From: Thuidium tamariscinum
Taxonomy: Eukaryota > Streptophyta > Bryopsida > Hypnales > Thuidiaceae
Direction: 5' to 3'
DNA length: 64,000 bases
Assembly (NCBI GenBank): GCA_947034885.2
Contig: OX344749.2
Coordinates: 49,319,682 to 49,383,681, forward strand
Numbering within the stretch: the stretch's first letter is position 1; each line of letters begins with the position of its first letter. Below, piece after piece: positions 24,738 through 34,900 of this stretch. Position numbers and translations under genes: made by a program. The notes beneath the pieces are model-generated. The model was not told the DNA's origin. It did no database searches and saw only the letters and a program-made list of their open reading frames with translations.

Positions 24738-25928
24738 CAAATTAACAAAAATAACTCTTAAATATAAAATGATTTTTTGTAAATTCTGAAAAATATAGAA
24801 TATGATTGCAATCAAAAATTCTAGAAACAGTTTTTTTGGTTTGGGCATTGGATTCATCAATCAAAAGTTATGACATTGGACAAGAATAAATTTTGCAAAG
24901 CACTACAAAAGTGGTTGGTGTTTCTTGCAATGACCCAGGACTAAATTACAACATTTAAAAATTTGAAGTTAATGTTCATTTCAAGTGATTCTTAGCATAG
25001 TAATATAAAATCCAATTATTGGTATTGTAAATAAAGGCATTGTCAATCATTTATTTCTTTTCCTACATGTCATATTCAATAGATGCTTTAAAAAAAATGT
25101 ACTAGCGTTTTTTTCCTTGAACAATTTTTTTGTCTTTTAGAAGATAACTTTCTAAAATTTATACATCTATTTTTTAGAATGATTTGCACAAAACTCCTTT
25201 TACACCTCTACTACAAATTATAAGTGGTTTGTTAGCCAATTAGCAAGAGACTCAAGCAAATTAAACCATGCACTAGTCTTTAAAGCCCTATTTACCTAGG
25301 AATTCAACCAAAATTAAGTCTTCTATTTTATAGATGTTCAAATTTGTATTTTTTTAACCTTTTCCAACAAGGTAGTAATTTCTAATTCCAAATATGAATT
25401 CAAATTTTTTATGAGGGATAAGTATTAAACATTTGCACTACAAAAGGCCATGATGTCTTTGTAGCATTGGGTCACTTTTTGAATTAGGTCGCTACTTAAA
25501 CTTGTCATAATCAATAGTTTTTGCTTCTACAAAGCTTAATTATTATCTTTTGCTTACAACAAAAAAATTCCAAAGTTTTTATTAGGGACAAAGTGTATTA
25601 ATCCTAGGGGGTGCTCTATGGAATAAGTTCATTGATCACGTGCAAATAAGCCCCTATTATTTAGAGGCTATGTGGATGATTTTTTGAATTTATAGAGGGT
25701 CTTACTATACCTAAATTTCTAAAGCTTGTTTATTCCATGTACTCTATCTTTTAGTTGAAATCTTTTTGGGTGCCAATTTTTTTTACCCTATGTTCATTAT
25801 AAATACAATGTAGTAGAATATACAAATAGTTGAAAGAGTTAGGAGAGATATTTTTATTGGAATGTTAACATAGTTACAATATATTCTGTAGATAACCTTG
25901 AATGGTGTATTTGCAAACTATATTCATA
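24738..25928. other. AT-rich DNA with a solo transposon end at 24918-24936
   Basis: GTGTTTCTTGCAATGACCC at 24918-24936 is identical to the right terminal sequence of the element at 58887-59618. The preceding bases (AAAAGTTATG near 24860) also resemble the inverted start of that element. The inverted repeat just upstream plus this end may be one diverged member of the family. No gene was seen in the remainder. Confidence 0.6.
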
Positions 25929-26272
25929 CTAACAATACAAAATCACACCAATTGCAATGAGACAATCACAACTTTGAAGCAAAAATTGAGTGCCTTGAGT
26001 CGAAGCTCCTCCAAAGTCAAGCTTCCTAAGATATTCTGGATGTACTGCCTCGGACTCCAATGTCCATAATGTGACCTCTTGTTGATATTGGCAACCATGT
26101 GGATGTAAAATGCCAAACCCTTCCACCACTCACTACCTACAAGTGTGTGCGGGCTTAAATCACAAATCCTAAGGCTTGACAATACAATCCGGGGTACAAA
26201 CATTCCACTCAATTTTGTTACATTCCTAAACTTAAAGCATCTGAAAGCTCCCTTAACCATATGACCTTGCAT
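25929..26272 (-). pseudogene. Possible fragment of an apyrase-like (GDA1/CD39) gene
   Basis: Two overlapping minus-strand frames cover this block, which looks more coding-like than its surroundings. One frame contains LDFGGASTQ, close to the fourth apyrase conserved region (LDLGGASTQ) of nucleoside di/triphosphatases. The other, upstream frame has VGSEWWKGLAFYIHMVANIN, which could correspond to the preceding region. Joining them needs a frameshift. No other apyrase region was found nearby, so the identification rests on one short motif and may be chance. Confidence 0.25.
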
Positions 26273-26356
26273 TCTATTACCATTCTCTCACTCAAATCCA
26301 AGATTTTGCAAAACAAAGTTGAAAACCTCTGCTAATTGCAACCTACAATCTTAAAA

Positions 26357-26645
26357 CATTAGAAGAAATCTAAGGCCTCCAAAGGGCCGTTTCGGGGTTG
26401 TTCCCCGAAACTGTTCCCTAACTACTGGCCGCTGTCAAGGTGGCATTTACCCAAAAAAAAATTTGAATTTTTTTTTGGGTCCTGAAATATGAAAAAAATC
26501 CCCCCCCCCCAATTTTTTTTTTCAATTTTTTTTTAATTACATGGCACTCTCTCAACCACATCGGATTTCAGTTCCCGTGGCAAAAACTACGTTCCCGCAA
26601 TCCATGAACTCGTAGTCTTCTAATGCCCTCTGATTTCTTCTAATG
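26357..26645 (+). mobile_element. MITE, CATTAG family, copy 4, with poly-C spacer
   Basis: A 289-bp element from CATTAGAAGAAATCTAAGG to CTTCTAATG. It contains a stable hairpin GTTTCGGGG/CCCCGAAAC near 26388-26412 and the core ACATGGCACTCTCTCAACC. The spacer after GAAATATGAAAAAAA holds a run of about ten C (near 26500). Confidence 0.8.
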
Positions 26646-27223
26646 TTTGTTTGTTTTTTGAAATCGCAACCCTAACATTTGAACCCCTACTAACTAAAGT
26701 AAAAAAAGAACTGGCCCAAACATCCATTGACATAAATTCATCCACAGTTTAAACCGCTATTAGTTTGTATAGCACATAAGATTCCACCATTGGGTACTCC
26801 CACTACATTTGTATTGTATTAAGAAAATCACCACCCGCTTGGCAAAATGTAGGATGATTTGGTTGGCAAAATGGGGGGGGGCATTGCTTTTGCCAACCAA
26901 GTTCAGAGGAGTCGCCCCATTAGAAGGCTTGTGAATAGGTCACCCACTAGTGAAAGAATGGAGGTAAAACTTCTGATGTTAAATATTTAAATATTTCTAC
27001 ATTAATTTTCCACATGAAATATTTCAAAATTTCTTGAAAAATTCTTTGAATTTAGTTTAATCCAAGGCAATTCTAGGCAATATTGATTGAGTCATTTCAA
27101 ACAAAATAGGCAATAGTAAGCTTATGAGAAACTTATCCAATCTTTGCTATTACTGGATTAATCATTGATTTTTCCATATGATTCAATAAATATCCCTTGC
27201 ATGTGTTTTTACTCAAAGTAATA

Positions 27224-27751
27224 TCCCCCTCTGTCCCAAAATGATCTTCTTGTTAGACAAAATACTCTAAATTAAGCTTGAAAATAACAATTTTATAATT
27301 TTTTTTGAGTTGTGAGTAGAATTAGAAGAATTCCTTCTATCATGAAACTTTGAACTCCAAAGCTCTTTTCAAATTGTAGTTTTTGAATACTCAAAAGTTG
27401 AATTTTAACAACAGTTTTATCTAGCACTGGTCGCTACACAATTACTTGATTTATGTGGACCAAATCCAATATTTAATTGGTTGTTTAATATTGAACAATA
27501 ACATTAAATGACCAATTAAGTACTGGATTTGGTCTACATAAACTAGGTAATTGTTTGCTAACATGTCTACTAGCATAGGAACAATACTTGTTTTTTTAGA
27601 ACATTCTAAATCCAAGTCTTTAATTGGAGTTGGATTTAGAAATTGCCTCTAGTCCCAAACATCCTTGTCTCTACATTAGATCATACATGAGGAAGATAAT
27701 TTTGGGACAAAAAATGAAAGGCAATCAAGAATCATTTTCGGATGGAGGGAA
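27224..27751. mobile_element. Stowaway/mariner-type non-autonomous element
   Basis: The left end TCCCCCTCTGTCCCAAAATG, then ATCTTCTTG, is mirrored by the right end CAAGAATCATTTTCGGATGG, then AGGGAA. The CTCCCTC.GTCCCAAAATG ends are characteristic of plant mariner/Stowaway elements, and TA dinucleotides flank both ends. About 528 bp, without coding capacity. It encloses a separate hairpin at 27439-27553. Confidence 0.7.
27439..27553. repeat. Hairpin nested inside the Stowaway-type element
   Basis: Arms of about 43 bp: CAATTACTTGATTTATGTGG, then ACCAAATCCA, pair with TGGATTTGGTCTACATAAAC, then TAGGTAATTG, with few mismatches. The central TTTAATATTGAAC..AACATTAAA also pairs. It is either an independent foldback insertion or the palindromic centre of the host element. 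Confidence 0.7.
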
Positions 27752-28137
27752 TATTATTTTTGAATTTAGAAGTGATTTAGAAGTGAAGTAGAAGCATGAA
27801 AGTAAGCAACTTAAAATCTTGCTGAATTTAACATGACTTATGCCAAAATTTTACCTAATCAAAAGTGCCTCTACTAGTAGCCACTAAAATTGCATGAGAT
27901 GTCCCTAGAGTCATCAAAAGTACAATTCATTTGTCTTGAATGTGTTGTTTTGGAGGTCGTTTGCTTGGCCTCCAAAAACTCCTTCTTTTGCCAACCAAAT
28001 GCCATTTTATAGGCTAGTTGGTCAACATGACATCTATTATGCTAGGCGGGTGGATCTGTTTTGTAGGTTGAAGTGAACAAGTCATCCAATATGCTAGATT
28101 AGTGGGTATGCTCTAAGTATACTACAACATTAGATGT

Positions 28138-28209
28138 TTTTTGGGAGATTAGAAGACTATTTCAGGCTTGTTTCCAATGTTGTGACCAATCAGAATAAAA
28201 TATAATAAA

Positions 28210-28276
<67 letters not shown>

Positions 28277-28404
28277 AAACATTTTTAATATTATTATTTG
28301 ACATGGCAATCTCTTGACATCAGATCGCAGATGTGGCAGTTTCTAATAGCGTTCCCACAGTTGGGAACTTGCAATCTTTGAAATTGTAGAAAAAACATCT
28401 AATG
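28138..28404 (+). mobile_element. MITE, CATTAG family, copy 5, with (TA)n spacer
   Basis: Diverged ends CATTAGATGTTTTTTGGGAG and ACATCTAATG. The core GACATGGCAATCTCTTGACA and the block AGCGTTCCCACAGTTGGGAA identify the family. A (TA)29 microsatellite occupies the variable spacer at 28215-28272. Confidence 0.7.
28215..28272. repeat. (TA)29 microsatellite
   Basis: A perfect alternating TA tract of 58 bases, lying inside the MITE at 28138-28404. Confidence 0.95.
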
Positions 28405-29572
28405 GAAAGTTCAAGTTTTTGGTGGGGATTTTTGGTGGGGCTCCTTCAGAAAAAAGATTAGATAAAGTTCAATATTATTTTATACCCTTCATTATTTATA
28501 ATGTCTAATAGTCCATTATGTGGATGCTAGTTTACTTTGAATAATTGTTTAAAATTTAGGTTCAAGGCAATTAAAATTACCCTTCATTTGTTTACACGTT
28601 GACATTTAAAAAAAGGAGAGTGCACCTCCCATTGTATTAATTTTCTAGTGCTTAGGAAGTTCATTGTGGCCAACATATTTTCTTACTTTTTTGAAATGAG
28701 AATATTTTGTAGCTTAGTGGAGTGCTATATTTCTACTTTCATCCATCTTGTAGACCAAAAAATAATTTTCAATTATAGACATGTATTTTTCATTCAAAAT
28801 TAAAAAATTAAAAAAAAATACTTTGAATAAAAATAGAATTTTTTTGATAGAAAAACACTACTTTCATTAGATGAAATTTAGCTTTAATTAAACACTATAA
28901 AAAAACAAGTGTCCAGAATGACTTGTCTACGATGATTGTAAATTAACAATGACTGCAAAATGATTGTTTTGCAATCATTGTGGACAAGAAACAAGAAATG
29001 ACTTCTATAGTCATTGTAGGCAAGTCAATTATACCCTCATTTTTATTTATTTATAGAGAAACAAGATTTTGACTTCCTAAACAATGGAGAACTTTAGAAA
29101 TTGTGTCAAATGAACATTTGATGTTGTTTGGAGATGGCAATGTTACATATTTCATATAATAAGATTTTTTTTGAATTTTTTTTTGAATTTAAAAAAAATT
29201 TAGAAACAATTTTCTTTTGAATTTTAATATTTATTAATATGACAATAGCTAGCCACTGTCTCAATGCTTTAGGAAGAATAAGGTGAACAAACCTGAAACG
29301 GCCCTCCTTGCTTCAAATCCCCTCTAAATGTATTTAATGAAAAGTAGAATTTGGCTTCTATAGAAGGGCTGCCCTTTTAGAGGATAATAACTCAGTCTCC
29401 ACGAGCCCTATTTTTTTTCTTTTTAAAAAAGTGCCAAGATGGCAATCATTTCAAATTTAGTGAAGCATTGTATTTCTACATTCATCCAACTTTTCGACTT
29501 CAAAACACTTTTTTGTTATATTCATACACTTTTTCATCGAAATTTGGTGACTTCATCTATATTTTAACCCTA
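28405..29572. other. AT-rich DNA with a partial CATTAG-family MITE at about 29241-29330
   Basis: The segment CCTGAAACGGCCCTCCTTGC followed by TTCAAATCCCCTCTAAATG is the end of a minus-orientation CATTAG-family copy. Its other end is not recognisable. No gene was seen. Confidence 0.55.
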
Positions 29573-30533
29573 GAAGGCCCACAACCATTTTGGGTTCAAA
29601 AAAATTGTAGCTATTGAAGTGCTATAAATCTAAATGTGACTAAGTAATACACATCTTAACTGTACAATCTTGTAGTGAGCATGTTGTAGGTGGCATGGAT
29701 CAAATTTGAAGTTATTTGACCACATAGATTGTAAGATTAAAATGTTTTAGTGTTGAAAAAGAATGCTGAAATTTTCCTAAAAACTCATTTAGAGGTGAAA
29801 TTTGACTTCTAAACCTAAGCAAATGAAAAAACTTTAAACTACAAAGTGATTCAAAATCAGCATACAAACACATTGGTGGAAAAAAAATCATTCAATTGAC
29901 TCAATGCATTTGCAAAATGGCTTGCAAATGTCAAAAAATAGGTAAGAAAAGTTGCAAAAAACACATCGAGGGCTGAACCTCCTTCTATTAGAATGCACCT
30001 TAGTCATTGAGAACTTCTTGGATTGATGTGAAATTTTAGAGACACAAACTAGACTAATATGCGCAACTTTCCAAAAAACAATTATTGGAATCGGACATTG
30101 TATGAAGAAGATACAAGCCGCCAAAGTTCACTGAAGTTGCAAAATGGCGGGATTTTGAATTTTGAATTGCTCCCAAACAATCTAAACAACTTGGATTGAT
30201 TTGAAAATTTCACCACAATAACTAGATTTCAAGGGGAGTAGAATCCAACAAATTTTATTCAAATCGAACATTGGATGAAGGAGATACAAGCCCTCGAAGT
30301 TGCAGCCATGAAGTGCACTTTCGTGAATCACATTGAACCTGTGTGAACTTTGATTGGATTTTACACAATCATCACCTCTTACATTGATCTGAAAAATTTA
30401 TCACACGAACTAGAATAATAGGCGCAAATTTCCCAACAAGTTTCATTGAATTTGGAAATTCGATGCAAAAGTTACAGCACTTTGAATTCTATGAGAGGCC
30501 ACTTTTTGGCCCCTTGGGCGGTCTAGGGTTAAA
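29573..30533. mobile_element. Element of about 960 bp with TTTAACCCTAGA ends
   Basis: The left end TTTAACCCTAGAAGGCCCAC and the right end GGGCGGTCTAGGGTTAAA are inverted repeats. The terminal TTAACCCTA is shared with the shorter MITEs at 6049 and 55617. No coding frame of note. The inner half is built of diverged direct repeats. Confidence 0.65.
30013..30490. repeat. Three diverged direct repeats inside the 29573-30533 element
   Basis: Units begin near 30016, 30189 and 30379 (spacing 173 and 190). They share CTTGGATTGAT.TGAAA, CACAAACTAGA.TAATA.GCG, TCGGACATTG.ATGAAG and GATACAAGCC. The third unit is the most diverged. Confidence 0.7.
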
Positions 30534-31999
30534 GACGAACTAGAAAGTTTTTGGTGAAAAAAGATTACTTTTATTTGGCAAAAAAAAGACATTTATTTTG
30601 AAATGGTGCAATCTAGCCCCATGGTGCCGAAACAAAAAGGGCTGGTCTCCACCAGTTACAGGAGGCCCGCCCTTCCCCGAGTCCCAAACTGCCATGTACA
30701 TACCCGGGAAGTCCCCTACTTACCTTTACCTACCCGGAACTACTCAATACCCTGCACCGGGAACCGCTTGTAGATACCCTGAAGTACCCGGACCGAGTGA
30801 GCTTTGTGAGCTGTGAGTGCGGTGAGTGCCGTGCAGGTGCCTTGAGAGCTCTGCGTGCTGATGTTCCAACATGGGACTTCGCGAAGCTCTTGGATTTCAG
30901 GCACTCGCTGCCTCTCGCTTTTGCCCCGTCGTGGCAATTCCCAGATTTCTCCCCGTCGATTTGATTCCTGGGAAACTTTTTGGCTTCTGCAAGTGCAAAT
31001 TCTGTTGTGGGACAGTTTCTGATGCTTGAATCGAGGAGTATCGCTGTTGCTGCATCGCGAAGCGGGTGGGAGGAGAAGAGAGCGCGATCGGGGTTGGGGT
31101 GGGGTGGGGTGGGGTGTTAGTTTGTGGACTGGAGCGATGACTCATAGTCGTCGCCTCTGCAGTGTTGGATTGAAGCGCCGGAAATTGTGGATTTTCGTGA
31201 ATCATTGACTGATCTAATGAGTGAGCATCATTCAGTCTTCTGAATTTGGAGATTCTTTAGAGGTGCGTGTGGTTGATTGAAGTTTTTCTGTGCGGATTAG
31301 GTTCTGTAATTTGGAAGTTAGTTCGGGGTTTATTGTTGGTGGGGATTTAGGTTTCATGGTTTCTCAATCGGAGCTGGCGAAGTGAGTGACCTGGAGTGTT
31401 TTGGAGAGGGAACAGACATTTCTTTGTGAGGTAAAGGAGGATATAAATAATAAAAGACAACAATAATGGAGAGATTAATGTTATGATCGGAAACCAAGAC
31501 GCCGTCATCTGATTACATCGGAGATTTTCATGTTGACTTGATTTTATCAGTGGAATCGTGGTTTAGGGTTTGTATTCATGCGTGAATTTCGTGTTTCATT
31601 CATCCACACTGGCTTAATTGGTAATCATGTGACTCCCAGATTGGCAGGAGAGAGCGAGAGAGGGGTTGGTCCAGAGGCCGAGGGAAGGAAAGGGCAAAGT
31701 GAAGGAAAGGGCAAAGTGAAGGAATCAAGAGCTGGAGGGAGTCTAGGGGTTCAGTGTAGGTCATGCAAATGAAGGAGAATTACGAAATTAGGGTAGGTTA
31801 GGATTCTGCGAGCCTTGGTACACAGCATATGTGATCAGGCCGCGGTTGCATCTATTGATTTCTGGGGGTGGAGCAGAGTCGGGAAGCGCTGGGGGCAAAT
31901 CAGTCGGGTAGCCGCCCTGCGGTGGCGCAACAGAAGCCCTGGAGTTTGTGGCCTTTGTCGCTGCACGCGGACGATTACCCTGTCCGAGTCATTGTGGGC
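30534..31999 (+). promoter_or_regulatory. Promoter and 5' leader region of the GRV2 gene
   Basis: The composition rises abruptly from AT-rich to about balanced near 30600. The 1.4 kb before the GRV2 start holds no convincing upstream coding exon. It contains a G-rich tract at 31090-31116, a 17-bp tandem duplication (GGAAAGGGCAAAGTGAA) at about 31687-31720 and several short upstream frames. The transcription start cannot be placed by eye; long leaders with an intron are common for such genes. Confidence 0.5.
31090..31116 (+). promoter_or_regulatory. Potential G-quadruplex
   Basis: Five runs of four G separated by one or two T (GGGGTTGGGGTGGGG, then TGGGG twice more) on the coding strand, about 0.9 kb before the GRV2 start codon. 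This fits the classic intramolecular G4 pattern. If transcribed in the leader it could affect expression; that is inference. Confidence 0.6.
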
Positions 32000-34900
32000 A
32001 TGGAGACGCCACAGCAGCTCCTGCTCCCCGCGCCTGCGTCGGCCAGCGTGGGCTCGACGTATCAAGAGCCTTCACCAACGCACCAGCATCCCAATCCGCT
32101 GGAGGAGCCTGAGTACATCTGCCGCTACACCGTCACCAAGCATTCGTGGCGAGGGAAGTACAAGCGCATCTTCTGTGTCTCCCCCACCCAGATCCTCACT
32201 CTCGACCCCACCACGCTCGCCACCACCAACGAATACGACATTGCCACTAATTTCGAAGGCGCGTCGCCGGTGGCTGGGGGACGGGAGGATCCGCTGCAGC
32301 AGCATGCTCTCGAGTTCTCCATCAATGTGCGGAACGAGGGGCGAGGGAAGTTCAAGCCCATGCGCTTTTCTTCAAGGTACTAATGACCTTTGTCTTTTAC
32401 AAGCTGCTCCTTGGCACATTCTTCTAAAAAATTGTAGTTACAAACAATTGTGGCGAACATCGTGTCGACATTTTGCTGACGCATTCTGATGTTCAAACGT
32501 GTTGTAAAAGGTAGAAGATTCTTTTTTCGCCACTTCAAGCATTTTATCCAATATGTGCTTTCATTGACTGAGGAGAGAGATTTTAGGTTACAAGAACCAA
32601 AGTCTCTTGAGATCAAATGTTTACCATTTTTTATGAGTTCCTTATTTAGTTTCGAAATGGAAGGTTATACACCACTGTAAGTAACAGTAGGCAATCCTGT
32701 TTTTTATTCCATGATCAGTGGCCTTAGAATTTAGTGTACGCCACTTGGTAATTCAAGGCTAATCAAGTGAATCGAAAGAGATCAGCTGCTGTTCGTTACA
32801 GTGACTAGTCAATAGGAGACGGGTTCAAGTCCCTGACGGTTTTACTGTCCTCTAACTTGCAGGTATCGAGCAGCAATACTGACGGAATTGCATAAGCTAA
32901 GGTCCTTCAGAATACCTGGAACATCTCCTTTCGTTTCGGAGACCGCTGAGTTTCCTGTTCTTCAATTGAGGCGGCGTGCATCAGACTGGAGTCCTTTCGT
33001 ATGCCTCTTCTCCTTCGTTTTGGAAGTTCTCAGTCTTTATTGTTTCTCTTTTATAGACTTTGCAAATCCCTAGTTTGATATCATGCTTTACGCACTGGAT
33101 CTCTGTGCATTCATGGGGACAATGGTAGTGGACCCTCTTTGTCCTCTTTGTCCTCTAATGCTCACTGAGTTGTTCTGGATGGTTTTAGGTCATGCGAATC
33201 ACTGCAATTGGAGTAGAAGCACGAACTTCAAATGGAAATCTTCATTGGTGTCTCGATTTTCGTGATATGGACATTCCAGCCATCATTTTGCTGTCAGATG
33301 CCTATGGCAGGCGGGGCCAAGAAGGTGGAGGGTTTGTGTTATGTCCATTATTTGGTCGCAAGTGTAAAGCTTTCACCGCAGCTGTTGGGGCTTCCAACTC
33401 CGTGATTCTGACCACCATGGTAACTTCTCGTCTTGGTGCTATGTCTCGAATGAGTGTTTTTATGAATATCCATACTGTCTGAGATACGGTGCTGTGTGGT
33501 CATTACCGAGTGCTTTCCGCTTGATGTTGGAGACCCTTGATCCAGGTGTTACCTTAGGTGTTCTTTGCAGTTGTTTTGGATTTTTGGGACTGAGTTTTTG
33601 TGTCTCTACTTGATGTCTGACAGACAAGGATTGCCAAATCGTCTGTTGGCATTTCACTTAACGTTGACTCAACAAAATCAATTGGTGCCCCAGAATTCTT
33701 GAAGCAAAGAGGTCAGTTTCTACTTGTCGTCGAATGTGCACGCTGGTATCTTGGTCTCAAACTTTGATTAAGTCATAATAACGTCAAGCGGTTTGTATCT
33801 GCGCATTGGTTCAAATTGTGGTTCTTTGAGACGATCTGACCATGTATCTATAACAGCGAAGACTGCAGTAGGCGCCGAAGAAACACCTGTCGGAGAGTGG
33901 TCAGTAACACGGGTGCGTACCGCTGCACATGGCACTGCACACTCTGGGACAGTGCAGATCCTGTATGGGATCAAAGGTTTGGGCGGAGCTAGTGAATCTG
34001 TAGCAAGGCAGCTGGTTCTCACGAAAAGTTCATTGGTGGAGAGGCGGAAGAACAATTACGAGGTTAGCGAGAAAGTATACCAAGCTGTGGAGAAAATGGA
34101 ATGAGTGTCCTTGGCTGGGGTGTCTATCTAATTATTTGCTGATAATTGTCTTATTATTTTCCATGTGACAATGTCTTCTACTTGTTTCCGTTTTACTGTA
34201 ATTTTCAATGTATCCATATATGGATTGATGGTTGTTTTGCACTGCATTTGATTCGAAAACTGGCTTGAACAAAACAAGATGTTGATTTTACAGGCGGTAA
34301 TTGTCCGACCTTTATCTGCGGTGACTGCACTTGTTCGATTTGCTGAGGAGCCTCAAATGTTCGCCATTGATTTCAATGATGGCTGCCCCATGCACGTACG
34401 ATTGTTATCAGCTATAAATTGTTTCATTGTTTCGCCAGAACTGAATACCACCATCCTTATTTACTAGACTTGAAGAAGTGAGAACGTTTTTGCTCGCATT
34501 TTGACGCTCAATTTTAGACCGAGGGATTTTGACGAGTCAACAATATAGACGCATGCTAAAGAGCAGTTTGACTATGGCCTGTGTAGGTTTATTCATGCAC
34601 ATCACGGGATAATCTTTTGGCAGCAATGCGGGATACCATACAGACTGAGGTAGGTCCGATGATGGCCTTTATTCATCGTTTCTATGGGTCCTTTGGCGTG
34701 GTTGGTATGTGCATGGCACTGATATTCGTATTCTTAAAGTGTCATAGGCCATCGTTGTCATTTATTGGATGAATTCGGTGCATGTACTCCTATAGATCCT
34801 TGTTTCTACCAATACTTACCTACAGCAATACGCAGTAAACATCCATACACTAACTACCTTGTCTTGGCAGGGTCAGCGTCCTCTCTCCATGCTCGCCAGA

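Noticed and set aside
31815-32489. Plus-strand frame of 224 codons overlapping GRV2 exon 1
   Set aside because: It is in another frame than the conserved RME-8 N-terminus and is Ser/Arg-rich, as expected of a shadow frame of GC-rich coding DNA.
32790-32840. GACGGGTTCAAGTCCC, a tRNA T-loop-like motif inside the first GRV2 intron
   Set aside because: The T-stem is imperfect and no acceptor, D or anticodon arms could be found at the right spacing.
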